Below are positions 1 through 8,578 of a DNA stretch of 64,000 nt, piece by piece. The position numbers were made by a program, and so were the translations under genes. The stretch is taken from the NCBI GenBank assembly GCA_023129715.1, contig JAGMBO010000029.1:1-64000 (forward strand), written 5' to 3'. The notes under the pieces are model-generated. The model was not told the DNA's origin, did not search any database, and saw only the letters and a program-made list of their open reading frames with translations. Every line of letters begins with the position of its first letter. Positions within the stretch are counted from its first letter, which is position 1. This stretch comes from Candidatus Eiseniibacteriota bacterium. Its GTDB lineage: Bacteria; Eisenbacteria; RBG-16-71-46; CAIMUX01; WJJG01.

Positions 1-122
1 AGGTCTTCTTCGTCCGCGTGCGCCAGGGACAGCAGTAGTTCCTGGGCGAGCGTCGGGCGATCTACAGGGCGAGGCAATTGCACGCTCGCGGTGCCTCTGC
101 CAGTGGCCTAAGCTGAGCGGCA

Positions 123-1184
123 ATGGAACCGACGGAATCGCTCTGCCAGCGCCAACACCTGGCACGTCCCCATCGGGGGCGCTGCGAGGAGATCGTGCGG
201 GATCTGGTCGGACTTCAGGCCCAGAGCCCGGAGGTCCCGGCGCTCTCCCTGTGGACCCGCCGAGCACGTTTCCGCCCAGAGCTGCTGGAGCGGGCAATGC
301 TGCGCGAGCGTACGTTGGTCAAGACCTGGGCCATGCGCGGCACGCTGCATGTCCTGCGTACGGAAGATCTCGCCCTCATCCTGCCCACGATCAAGGCGGC
401 GACGCTCGCGCGCATGCGCGAGCACATGGTCAAGCTCGGCTACGACCCTGCCGGGCGCACCCACGCACGGCTGCGAGAACGGCTGCTGCGCATCTTCGCG
501 CAACCGACCGAACGCTCGCTTGCCGGAGAGCGGGCGGGCATCTCCGATACGCGGCTGCTCTGGTTACTCTGCGCAGAGCTGAGCGCCATGGGGCGTCTGC
601 TGCATGTCGACATGCGGGCCGGCAAGAGCATCCTGGCCGATCGCCGCGAGTGGATCGGTGAAGTGGGGACAGTGCCGGCGCGCGAGGCGCTCGGACGCCT
701 TCTGGTCCGTTATCTGCGCGGCTACGCACCGGCAACGATGCGGGACTTCGCCCACTGGTCGGGGCTCAAGGCGGCTCTGGTGCGAGCGGCCCGCGCGGCC
801 GCAGGCGATCAAGTCCGCGCAGAAGGCGATGACCTCTTCCCAGCGCAGGAGACGCGACGACGAAGCGTCTCCCGGCTGCCCGTTCGGCTGCTTCCCCGCT
901 TCGATCCCTTCCTGCTCGGCCATCGGGAGAAATCGCACTATCTCGACGCGCGCTTTCGCCAGAGGGTCTACCGGCCCGTCGCGGAGGTCGCGGCGGTGAT
1001 CCTCATCGATGGACGGGTCGGCGGGACCTGGCGGCAGGTGAAGCGCGCAACGTTCCTCGACATCGACCTGCACCCCTTCCACCCCATCGCTCGCAGTGAC
1101 CGCACTGCGGTCGAGGCGTTGGCGCTCGATGTGGCCGCCCAGCGCGGCCTCGCCATCGGGCGGGTCTCCTGGAGACAGCCATAG
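123..1184 (+). CDS. Winged-helix DNA-binding protein, AlkZ/YcaQ-like (HTH_42)
   Basis: 353 aa. The family comprises stacked winged-helix domains, and members such as AlkZ unhook interstrand DNA crosslinks as glycosylases. Visible here are the N-terminal GLQAQ segment (Gln32 and Gln34 match the spacing of the AlkZ catalytic Q-x-Q pair) and the conserved TWAMRGTLH block near residue 70. A C-terminal VILIDGRVGGTWR strand is typical of the family. The ATG has only a weak upstream purine stretch (TGAGCGGCA), so the start is plausible rather than proven. It converges on the SRPBCC gene. Glycosylase activity is inferred; a DNA-binding role without catalysis is possible. Confidence 0.8.
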   Translation: MEPTESLCQRQHLARPHRGRCEEIVRDLVGLQAQSPEVPALSLWTRRARFRPELLERAMLRERTLVKTWAMRGTLHVLRTEDLALILPTIKAATLARMREHMVKLGYDPAGRTHARLRERLLRIFAQPTERSLAGERAGISDTRLLWLLCAELSAMGRLLHVDMRAGKSILADRREWIGEVGTVPAREALGRLLVRYLRGYAPATMRDFAHWSGLKAALVRAARAAAGDQVRAEGDDLFPAQETRRRSVSRLPVRLLPRFDPFLLGHREKSHYLDARFRQRVYRPVAEVAAVILIDGRVGGTWRQVKRATFLDIDLHPFHPIARSDRTAVEALALDVAAQRGLAIGRVSWRQP

Positions 1185-1227
1185 ACCACCTCTCGGGCGA
1201 CCTGAGCTCTGGGGATGGGACGCGTCT

Positions 1228-1713
1228 CTATTCCGTCAGCGGCGGACAATAGGGGTTCGACCAGTCGATCGGTCCGGTTTCGAAGCGGTATCTCAGGCGA
1301 CCGAGTACGATGTGCCAGGCGGCGACGAAGTAGGCAAAGGCCTGGCCCCACTCTTCACCTTCGCCCCAACCACTGTGAGTCAGGCGCACTAGGGTTTCCG
1401 ACTCCCCCGCGGGTTCCAGCTCGACGACGACGCGGGTCAGTTCGCCGCGAACATTGGGGAACTCGGGAGGCGCATTCCATTCGAAAGCCAGCATGCGCTC
1501 GGGGAGGCAATCGAGAACCTTGATGCCCTCCGATCCCTGGAACCCGGGAGGAGCGTCGAGGTTGAAGAGCATCTCGTAGGGGCCGCCGGGACGCGCCTCG
1601 ACGTTCGCCCGCGGGGCGAAGAACGACTCGGCCCCCTCAGTCGTGGTCCAGGCCGCCCACACCTCGCTCGGCGATGCCGGCACCCGCACTTCCTTGCGAA
1701 TCAGACGCGCCAT
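1228..1713 (-). CDS. SRPBCC (AHSA1-like) ligand-binding domain protein
   Basis: 161 aa starting at MARLIRKEV. The frame is open further upstream, but this ATG begins the conserved domain. The family pattern is clear: an N-terminal strand with VPASPSEVWAAWTT, a central GGPYEMLF, then a C-terminal long helix with WGQAFAYFVAAWHIVLGRL. Such START-like folds bind hydrophobic ligands or act as Hsp90-activator-like domains; the substrate cannot be read from sequence. No signal peptide, so cytoplasmic. It converges with the AlkZ-like gene and lies 122 bp downstream of the M14 peptidase on the same strand. Confidence 0.8.
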   Translation of the reverse strand: MARLIRKEVRVPASPSEVWAAWTTTEGAESFFAPRANVEARPGGPYEMLFNLDAPPGFQGSEGIKVLDCLPERMLAFEWNAPPEFPNVRGELTRVVVELEPAGESETLVRLTHSGWGEGEEWGQAFAYFVAAWHIVLGRLRYRFETGPIDWSNPYCPPLTE

Positions 1714-1835
1714 GCACTCATCCCTGTTCCGGCCGTCCAGCTCGCCTGGGGCCAACCGGCCCGTGAGGCGGGCACGAACTCCTGTTCGGGCCAACGAAGC
1801 CCCAATGGTAATGAAGCCGGGAAACGTCGGCCGCC

Positions 1836-3395
1836 CTACTCGACCGTGATCAGCTTCTTGACCAGTCGCTCGTCGTCGACTCTGAGTCGTAGCAGGTAGG
1901 CCCCACTGGGCAGCGCCCGGTCGACCGCAAGGGTCCGCACGCCGCGCTGCAGCCGGCCCTCGACCAGCTCCTGCACCGGTCGGCCGGTCACATCGAGCAA
2001 CTGCAGCGAAACGAATCCGTCGTTCTCGAGGCGGAAGTGCACATCGCCCCCCGCCCGCATGGGCGTATCGAACCAGAGCGAGGCGGTGCTGATCGGTCCG
2101 ACCGGGCCGACGGCCGCCGGATCGGCAATGAGTTCGAAGTCGAGGTGTGTCCAGCCACTGGCGCCGACATAGACGATCTCGGTCTGCGAGTAGTGATCGG
2201 GCGCCGTCACCGTGACCGTATAACTGCCCGAATTGAGCAGGCGCCAGTACTGGCCGAAGAACTGCTCGGTCATCCGCGGCCCGATAGCGCAATCGTGAAC
2301 CTGGTGCACCTTGACCTCGGCTTCCAGTGGGATGCCGAGCGTGGCGCTGGTCACCGTTCCGGTCAGGCCGGGGCCGTCATAGGCGCGCTCCATCAAGTAG
2401 AAGAGCCCGCGGCCGGCCCGGTGGGCGACGGTGTCGACCATCGCCCCCGTCCACCAGAAGCGATCGGAGATCTCGTAGAGATAGGTGCAGATGCCGGTGT
2501 TCTTATAGACCCAGCACTGCTCCTTGGGCAGTGTGTTGTAGCATGCGACGGTGCCATCGACGTAGACGCCGTCATCTTCCGTCTCGCAACGGCCGGCGAG
2601 CTCTTCGCAAATCTGCGAGTAGATGCCCCCATCGGGCCCCGCGCCGTACTTGTCGACCTCCCACCAGGGCCACCAGATCCTGTTCGCGATACTGATCGCG
2701 TCGGGACTGTGTAGGTCCATGACGAAGACCGGCCGCTCGCGCAGGATCAGATCACGGATCGCAACCACACAGGGCTCCGAGAAAGGAGCGGGGCCCTTGT
2801 AACGGGAGCTCGTCCAGGCGGTCGAATCGTACTCCGCCCAGCGGTAGTCCCAGTTGCGGTTGGGATCGACCCCGTCGACCGGGAAGGTGTGGTCGCTGTC
2901 ACTGTTGTTGTCGCGGTTCGTCTTGCGCCACCAGTCCCAGTTGTCACCGCCGGCGAACACATGGCGATGGCCGGCAACATTGACGATCGGCACGAACCAG
3001 AGCTCGAGATTGTCGGCCCACCGGCGATAGACGCCCGGCTGATTGTAGCGCGAGAGCAGGCGATCGATCATGAAGACGATTGCATTGGTACCACTGGGCT
3101 CGTTGGAGTGCTGGGCGCCATGGATCAGAATGCGCGCCTGGGGCTCGTGCTGGGCGGCGTGGTCGGAAATCTTGATCGCCCAGATCGGCTCGCCCCCCTC
3201 ACCGCTGTAGCCGATGATCTCGCGGTGGAAGGCAACCGGATGGTCGGCCGCCCACTGGTCGCAGAGGGCGAGGATCTCATCGTAGTCGTAGTAGCGGGCA
3301 TCGGGGCCGGTGAGGGGATCGCCCCACGCCTCGCCCGCCACCAAGAATAGCGTGGCACACAACAAGATGCGCATCACAAAACCGGTCCACCGCAT
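1836..3395 (-). CDS. Secreted M14 zinc carboxypeptidase with FlgD-like C-terminal domain
   Basis: 519 aa. ATG at 3395 is preceded by GGAGG at 7 nt, which decides the start over longer in-frame options. A signal peptide (about residues 1-25) ends at AWG. The M14 zinc ligands are visible: His96 and Glu99 in HGAQHSNEP, and a later His in VMDLHS. Substrate-binding NRNWDYRW and the catalytic Glu in YEISDRFWW are also present. A carboxypeptidase-regulatory-like beta domain follows. The last about 90 residues form the FlgD-like domain with RPVQELVEG and SGAYLLRLRV, probably a surface-sorting module. It has its own upstream promoter. Expected to trim C-terminal residues of peptides outside the inner membrane. 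Confidence 0.88.
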   Translation of the reverse strand: MRWTGFVMRILLCATLFLVAGEAWGDPLTGPDARYYDYDEILALCDQWAADHPVAFHREIIGYSGEGGEPIWAIKISDHAAQHEPQARILIHGAQHSNEPSGTNAIVFMIDRLLSRYNQPGVYRRWADNLELWFVPIVNVAGHRHVFAGGDNWDWWRKTNRDNNSDSDHTFPVDGVDPNRNWDYRWAEYDSTAWTSSRYKGPAPFSEPCVVAIRDLILRERPVFVMDLHSPDAISIANRIWWPWWEVDKYGAGPDGGIYSQICEELAGRCETEDDGVYVDGTVACYNTLPKEQCWVYKNTGICTYLYEISDRFWWTGAMVDTVAHRAGRGLFYLMERAYDGPGLTGTVTSATLGIPLEAEVKVHQVHDCAIGPRMTEQFFGQYWRLLNSGSYTVTVTAPDHYSQTEIVYVGASGWTHLDFELIADPAAVGPVGPISTASLWFDTPMRAGGDVHFRLENDGFVSLQLLDVTGRPVQELVEGRLQRGVRTLAVDRALPSGAYLLRLRVDDERLVKKLITVE

Positions 3396-3506
3396 CGACT
3401 TTCCTCCGCAGCGGAAATCTCGGGGCGCGCCTCGCGGCCTGCACGGGCGCGAGTTGCACCTGCCCCGGAGAGCACCTCGCCTCCCGCGCGGCACCCACAT
3501 AGTGCA

Positions 3507-3536
3507 ATTATACCGTACGGGGCCCCGAGGCGTGAA
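3507..3536 (-). promoter_or_regulatory. Predicted sigma70-type promoter for the M14 peptidase gene
   Basis: On the minus strand, TTCACG (3531-3536) and a perfect TATAAT (3507-3512) are separated by 18 bp. They lie about 110 bp upstream of the ATG at 3395. The -35 box matches four of six consensus bases. Confidence 0.6.
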
Positions 3537-3553
3537 GGACATGCGCAGAGCGT

Positions 3554-3570
3554 GCCCTGCGCCGCAGGGC
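3554..3570 (-). terminator. Small GC hairpin after the barrel gene
   Basis: GCCCTGC and GCAGGGC pair around a 3-nt loop, 47 nt downstream of the stop of the gene ending at 3617. There is no T-run, so a terminator role is tentative. Confidence 0.25.
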
Positions 3571-3616
3571 TCCCTGAGCCGCGCGGATGGTGCCGGAACG
3601 TCTCGCGGGCCGGCCC

Positions 3617-4927
3617 TCAGAGCGCGAGACCGAGGCCCAGACCCAGGCCTAAGCCATTGCTAGAAAAGGGATTGAAGGTGCCCCACGAATGCAGGGCGAG
3701 GTCGAGACGGATCGTCCGCCAGCCCAGGCCCAAGCCGCCGGCCAGGCCGGCGCCCTCGAGCCCCCCGAGCGAGCCTCCGCCGCGCAGCAAGAGCCAGTCG
3801 CGGACCCGGTACTCCACCCCCAGGGCGGCTCGCGGCGCATCGGGGGCGCCGAATCCGTCGCCCGAGGCCCAGGCGAGATCGGCCGCCAGCGACCAACGAT
3901 CCAGCCGGCGGGCGATGCCGAAGGCCCAGGTGACCGGGAGATCGCTACGCCATGCGGCGCGCGCAATCGACTCGCTCTCGGTCTCGACCGTCTCTCCGTC
4001 GATCTCTTCCAGGGTCACATCAGAGGCGTCGAAGGACTCGGTGCGCTCTTCGGCCTCTTCGTCCCAGCGGATCGCGCCGAATAGATCGCGAATGCTCAGC
4101 CCCGCGTACCACCCATCTGCGAGTCTTCCGGCCACACCGAGATCACACGCGAAGCCCCACCCCCCTTGCGCCAAGGCGGTTCGCACGAAGCCCGAACCAT
4201 CCAGGGACGTCTCGGTGGTCGTCAGACCTCCCTCCGCCTCGAGCACCTGCGCGTAGCTCCAACCGCGCAGCAGCTTCAGGGAAACGCCCACCGTCCACTC
4301 TCCGGCCCAGCTTCCGAGTCGGGGCAGCAGGGCCTCGAGCGGCCGGCCGCCGCAGAGCGCGAACTCGCTGAACACCACTCCGTGGCCGTCGGCGCCGGCG
4401 AGGTCGAAGCTCTCGCCGACCGTGTTGCCGTAGAGGATCAGGCGCAGGTATTCCTTGGGCACGCTGACCGTGGAGGCCGCACGCGTGCGGGAGGAAACCG
4501 CCCAGTCGCCCCAGGCGCTACTGAGCGCAGAGACGCTCCCGCTTCCCGCGAGATCGAAAGAGTTTCCCTCGATCCGCTCCAGGATCGTCTGTTTCTCTGC
4601 CTCCCCCCAGTAGGCGCCGTTGAGCTGCCGATAGTCATCGAGCGAGTAGCTGTTGTTCCCGATCCCGGCATGAGCGGCCAAGAGAACCACGCCGCGCTCG
4701 CGATAGAGGGCGAGGTTGGCTGGATTCCAGGCAGGCGCGTCGGTTCCGGAAGCAAGGGCCGTGTAGGCGCCGGCCATGCCGGCGGCCCGCACCTGGGCGG
4801 CACAGGGCCGGCCGAGTCCGTAGAGGAGCAGTGCCGCTACGCAGAGCAGCAGACCAACGGGTCGCCTGATTCCATCCAGGGGCCACCCTGATCCGTTCGT
4901 GTCCGTTCTCACGCCCGCGCCACTCAT
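3617..4927 (-). CDS. PorV/PorQ-like outer-membrane beta-barrel protein
   Basis: 436 aa. A signal peptide is followed by AGMAGAYTALASGTDAPAWNPANLA, the signature of PorV/PorQ-type barrels (written here in part). The remainder is alternating beta strands ending in an aromatic/hydrophobic tail. A GTG at 4933 overlaps the upstream stop, but GGAG lies 5 nt before the ATG at 4927 and would abut the GTG, so 4927 is preferred. It is translationally coupled to the lipoprotein gene (stop 4930-4932), suggesting joint assembly or function in the outer membrane. The C-terminus is a Gly-Leu repeat encoded by a short repetitive DNA stretch. The exact cargo or partner is unknown. Confidence 0.75.
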   Translation of the reverse strand: MSGAGVRTDTNGSGWPLDGIRRPVGLLLCVAALLLYGLGRPCAAQVRAAGMAGAYTALASGTDAPAWNPANLALYRERGVVLLAAHAGIGNNSYSLDDYRQLNGAYWGEAEKQTILERIEGNSFDLAGSGSVSALSSAWGDWAVSSRTRAASTVSVPKEYLRLILYGNTVGESFDLAGADGHGVVFSEFALCGGRPLEALLPRLGSWAGEWTVGVSLKLLRGWSYAQVLEAEGGLTTTETSLDGSGFVRTALAQGGWGFACDLGVAGRLADGWYAGLSIRDLFGAIRWDEEAEERTESFDASDVTLEEIDGETVETESESIARAAWRSDLPVTWAFGIARRLDRWSLAADLAWASGDGFGAPDAPRAALGVEYRVRDWLLLRGGGSLGGLEGAGLAGGLGLGWRTIRLDLALHSWGTFNPFSSNGLGLGLGLGLAL

Positions 4928-4929
4928 GC

Positions 4930-6957
4930 TCACTCCACCCGGTACTGCAGGGACACCATCCCACCGATGGTCGCGTAGTCGGTCGTCCAGATCTCGACCG
5001 CCTCCTCATCGTCACCAACGAGGGTGACTTCGATCGCCCCGTGGAGACCCGGCAGGGCGAAGACCGCGACGTCGTCGCCGGGAAGATAGACATCCAGCGC
5101 CTGATCGATCGGGGCGCTGACCCGTCCCGTCGCTGGGTCGGTGGGCGCCGGCGCAACTTCGCCGAGATCGATCACCAACTCGTCGTTGACGAACAGGGCG
5201 CCCTCCGAGCGGGCCAGGTGGAGCCTGACCCGCACGCCGGCGGGAAAGTGGTTTGCGATCCGAGTCGCAATCGCCGCCTCTTCGAGGTGATCAGCAATCT
5301 GCGCACGCCCCTCCTCGTCGATGTCGACAACGAATGGATCGCCCTCGTGGTGGGCCGACGCCAGCACCAGCTTCATCGGCACGGTAAGGGCGAATGAACC
5401 GTCGATGAAATCACTCGCCGATACCTCGATCTCGCTGCTCCCATCACCGACGACGATCTGCCCGTCGACCCAGACGCGCTCGGGGCGCAGATTGAGCAGA
5501 TCGAGGATGTTCGAATTGCTCTCATCGAGCATGACGATCGTCTCGGTCGGCCCCTCGTCACTGCCCGGCTCAACCGTGACGGAGAACGGCACCGAGAGGG
5601 TCTCAGCGCCGGCGACGGCGACCAGCGCGAGGTCGGCGCGTAGCGAGACTTGCGTCCGGTTGCACACCCGCAGCTGCATCTCGGCGGCGGCGAAGAGGAT
5701 CCCGTCGATCTCCTCGGGAAACTCGATCTCGGCCTCGGTCGCCGGCACCGGAATGGTCACCTCCTCGAGCACCCCGCGCACGGAGTCGAAGCGGATCTCG
5801 CTCGCGGCGCACTCCGCGGCGATCTCCTGCCCGACCTCGACGGTGCACGATTCATCCCCGGCGGCCGTCTGCACGCTAAGTTCCCAGGGCACACTAACCG
5901 ACTGCTCGCCCGTCAGCGTGGCACCGGCGAGGGAGACGGCCAGCAGCACCTCGCCCCCCGGCGGGAGCTGGGCGTGGAGCTCAATCGGCTCCCGATCCCG
6001 GCGCAGCGTGGGGCAGGAGAGCAAGATCTCCGCGGCAACCGGTAGCTCGCTACGCACCATCCACTCGAACTCTCCGCTCGCGATCCGTGCCTCGCTGATG
6101 CGGAAGCGCTCGTCGAGGGCGACCTCGTCTTGGTGGGCGAACTCGAGCGCGGGCGGGCGACCGGTCAGCCGGGCGATGCGGCAGTCGCTGAAGGCGAACG
6201 CGAGATCGATGCCCTGGTCGGCCGTCACCTCCACCGGCACCCCCGCGCTGCCGGGCGACCAACCTCGGATCGCGGCCGCGAGGTGATTGCCGATCGTCAC
6301 GCCCGCCAGCTCGGTCAGGACGACCGCTGTCTGCTGCGGAGCGATCTCGCCATCGATCGTTAGCCGGACCACCTCCCGCGAGGGGCTCACACTGAGATCG
6401 AGGAGTGCCACCTCGATGGCATGTCCATCGACAGCCGCCCCGCCGATCGGTACCGGCAGGCGATTGGTGAGCCGGACCCACAACTGGCCGCCGGCGATCT
6501 GCACCTCCTCGAACTCGGAAAACACACCGAGATCTACCGCCCCGGGCTCGAAAAGGAAGGGATCGATCGGCAGGCTCACGCCCGCCGGTGGAATGAACGG
6601 CAGCAGCTCGCCGAGATCAAAGCCGCAGGACTCGATCTCGGGCATGGTGAAGTCGATCTCCGCGAGCGAGGCCTCGAAGCGGCGGGCCAGCAGCGTGCAC
6701 CGTAGTCCCTCTTCGAGGTAGACCGCCGCGAGATCCTCGCCCGCCTCAATGGTCAGAGGTCCCGCCTCCAGCGAATCACCCTCGACCGCCTCGAGATCAT
6801 TGGCCATATCGAGACCGGTGTAGGTCTCCTCGCCGAGCGGGACGTTCAGCGTGGTGCTGAAGCTCGGTGCCTCGGGCGCCTCGAGCCCACAGCCGGAGAC
6901 AGCAGCGAGCGACGCGGCAAGCACGAACGGAACGAAGGTGCTTCTCTGGCGGACCAT
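4930..6957 (-). CDS. Large putative lipoprotein, function unknown
   Basis: 675 aa. A type II signal peptide ends in the lipobox AAVSGC (Cys about residue 23), so a membrane-anchored lipoprotein is predicted. The mature part is acidic and beta-rich, with several segments of similar style (strand-rich, E/V/L, DLGEV, LPV), suggesting repeated beta-sandwich modules. I recognise no family. The start has GGAGAG 7-12 nt upstream. It is the first gene of a two-gene operon with the PorV/PorQ-like barrel, overlapping or abutting its start, so a structural or carrier role with that barrel is a reasonable inference. Confidence 0.7.
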   Translation of the reverse strand: MVRQRSTFVPFVLAASLAAVSGCGLEAPEAPSFSTTLNVPLGEETYTGLDMANDLEAVEGDSLEAGPLTIEAGEDLAAVYLEEGLRCTLLARRFEASLAEIDFTMPEIESCGFDLGELLPFIPPAGVSLPIDPFLFEPGAVDLGVFSEFEEVQIAGGQLWVRLTNRLPVPIGGAAVDGHAIEVALLDLSVSPSREVVRLTIDGEIAPQQTAVVLTELAGVTIGNHLAAAIRGWSPGSAGVPVEVTADQGIDLAFAFSDCRIARLTGRPPALEFAHQDEVALDERFRISEARIASGEFEWMVRSELPVAAEILLSCPTLRRDREPIELHAQLPPGGEVLLAVSLAGATLTGEQSVSVPWELSVQTAAGDESCTVEVGQEIAAECAASEIRFDSVRGVLEEVTIPVPATEAEIEFPEEIDGILFAAAEMQLRVCNRTQVSLRADLALVAVAGAETLSVPFSVTVEPGSDEGPTETIVMLDESNSNILDLLNLRPERVWVDGQIVVGDGSSEIEVSASDFIDGSFALTVPMKLVLASAHHEGDPFVVDIDEEGRAQIADHLEEAAIATRIANHFPAGVRVRLHLARSEGALFVNDELVIDLGEVAPAPTDPATGRVSAPIDQALDVYLPGDDVAVFALPGLHGAIEVTLVGDDEEAVEIWTTDYATIGGMVSLQYRVE

Positions 6958-7161
6958 GGTGGATCTCTCCGCGCCCGTGCGGCGATCTTCATGCTGCCGG
7001 CGGGGGATTGGTGATTCGGTCTACCCCCTCATCGGGCTGGGGTTGCCCCACAGCCCCGGGGCAGAACGTGGCAGGGAGCGTGCCACTGCCGGGGCGCGGG
7101 GGCGGACGCCGTAAGCCACTGGGAACCTTGCAGCTCAGGCGCCAGTCGGCCGGCTCAGGAG

Positions 7162-7201
7162 AATCCGGCGAGCGGAACGCAGTGATTCCGCCCGCCGGAT
7201 T
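7162..7201 (-). terminator. Long hairpin downstream of the DUF362 gene
   Basis: AATCCGGCG (7162-7170) plus GCGGAA (7172-7177) pair with TTCCGC (7186-7191) plus CGCCGGATT (7193-7201). One A/C mismatch separates the two stem parts and the loop is 8 nt. It starts 30 nt past the stop codon of the DUF362 gene. No T-run follows, so it may act as a terminator or as an mRNA end-stabiliser. Confidence 0.5.
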
Positions 7202-7230
7202 GCAAATCGCACTACCACCGGTGCCCGCCG

Positions 7231-8325
7231 CTACCGCGGGTAGCTTGCAAAGAGGCGACCCCAGGGAGACTCGCTTTCCCACTTGCGCACGACGCGGCGC
7301 CCCTTGACCGGATACCAGATGCGGTCATGGAACATCTCCGACCCGAAGATGAAGAGATTGACCAGCGGCGTGTGGAAGAAGAGCTTCTGCAACGCCTTCA
7401 GCGGCGTGTCGAACCAGAGCATACGGCCGACGCCCGTGGCCAGGTTGACCCCCACCGGGAAGTCCCAGCGCTCGTCGGCGACATCGGTGTCACCGACGAC
7501 CTCGATCTCGCGCGGATCCCCAACGCCCAAACCGCGCTCATGCGCCAGCGCGATACAGGGAAGCTGCGTCCAGTCGAGCCCCATCATCGTGGCCGCAATC
7601 GCATCGATCGCCACCTGGTCGGCGGATGCCAGAATGACGTGCTTGTCATGTGGATGCACCGTGCGGGGCCCCGGCCCCGACCCGGCGGTCGTCCCATCCA
7701 TCGTGGCGAACATGCCGGGGTGGATTTCCTTGCCGATGGCGAGCAGATCGACCAACGTCTCGTGGATCAAGGTGTGCGTGTAGTGCCGCTTGTAGTTGAG
7801 CAAGCCCCCGAAGGCGTTCTTCAGCGCGCCGGTGTACTGCGTGTAGGAATGGGTCTTCACCGTCGGCATCTGGACGATGTTCTTGCCGATGAAGAAGTCG
7901 GGGATCCGGATGTCATCACCGAAGATCTTCGGCAGCGCGATCAAGGGCCGCTGTGGTTTGAACGGGATCCACTTCATGTGATCATCGCGGAAATTGAAGA
8001 GCACCGGAATCTCGAAGCGCTTGTAGAGCGGTGTGAACTTCAGCTCTTCCTCGCCCCGCTCGGGAATCGTCACCACCGTGTGGTTGTGGACCGCGACCAG
8101 ATCGCGGTGGCCGGCGTCCTGCAGCCCGAGAATCGTGCCCTCGAGCTGCCAGGGAGTCGTGTTGACGCCGGGAAAGACGAAATGCCAGGTGATGTTGTCC
8201 TTGAGAATCGTGGTTGCGGAGGCGTCGAGTGCCCCCTTCAGCCCGCCCAGCTCGCACAGGCGCTGGTAGTCCTTGACGACGCTCTCGGGACGGGTTCGTA
8301 GGATCGCGACCCGGGCCTTGGCCAT
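7231..8325 (-). CDS. DUF362 domain-containing protein
   Basis: 364 aa, no signal peptide. The family pattern is visible: N-terminal VAILRTRPESVVKDY, central KNIVQMPTVKTHSYTQYTGALKN with FGGLLNYKRHY, and ILASADQVAIDAIAATMMGLD. DUF362 proteins are often fused to ferredoxin domains, but no CxxCxxC motif is seen here. The biochemical role of the family is unsettled; some members are linked to metal or Fe-S handling. GGAGGAGG lies 3 nt upstream of the ATG. It is divergent from the M32 carboxypeptidase gene. Confidence 0.85.
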   Translation of the reverse strand: MAKARVAILRTRPESVVKDYQRLCELGGLKGALDASATTILKDNITWHFVFPGVNTTPWQLEGTILGLQDAGHRDLVAVHNHTVVTIPERGEEELKFTPLYKRFEIPVLFNFRDDHMKWIPFKPQRPLIALPKIFGDDIRIPDFFIGKNIVQMPTVKTHSYTQYTGALKNAFGGLLNYKRHYTHTLIHETLVDLLAIGKEIHPGMFATMDGTTAGSGPGPRTVHPHDKHVILASADQVAIDAIAATMMGLDWTQLPCIALAHERGLGVGDPREIEVVGDTDVADERWDFPVGVNLATGVGRMLWFDTPLKALQKLFFHTPLVNLFIFGSEMFHDRIWYPVKGRRVVRKWESESPWGRLFASYPR

Positions 8326-8456
8326 GGGCCTCCTCCTCTGTGCTCAGTACCCCAACCTGCGGGGCCGATGCGCTCGCACCCCAAGGTCTTGCCATGCCGC
8401 TCCGCAGATGATCAGCGTTCGATTATGCCCCCTCCCGGCGCGGCCCTGCAAGCGGC

Positions 8457-8479
8457 GCCGGCGCCCGTGTGGCGCCGGC
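8457..8479. other. GC hairpin in the divergent intergenic region
   Basis: GCCGGCGCC and GGCGCCGGC form a perfect 9-bp stem with a 5-nt loop (CGTGT), between the starts at 8325 (minus) and 8579 (plus). It could be an operator-like dyad or a cruciform. No promoter boxes are convincing in this gap. Confidence 0.3.
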
Positions 8480-8578
8480 ACCTGCGCGGGGGCCATTGCT
8501 CCCCACCCTGCCGGGTTGTAGGATCGAGGTTTCGATTGCGCCCCGCGAGAACAAGACCCGATAGCCAGGAGACGATCG

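Noticed and set aside
1-38. Possible 3' end of a plus-strand gene (VFFVRVRQGQQ, stop at 36-38) at the left edge
   Set aside because: Only eleven codons are visible and no family can be recognised, so it cannot be supported as a feature.
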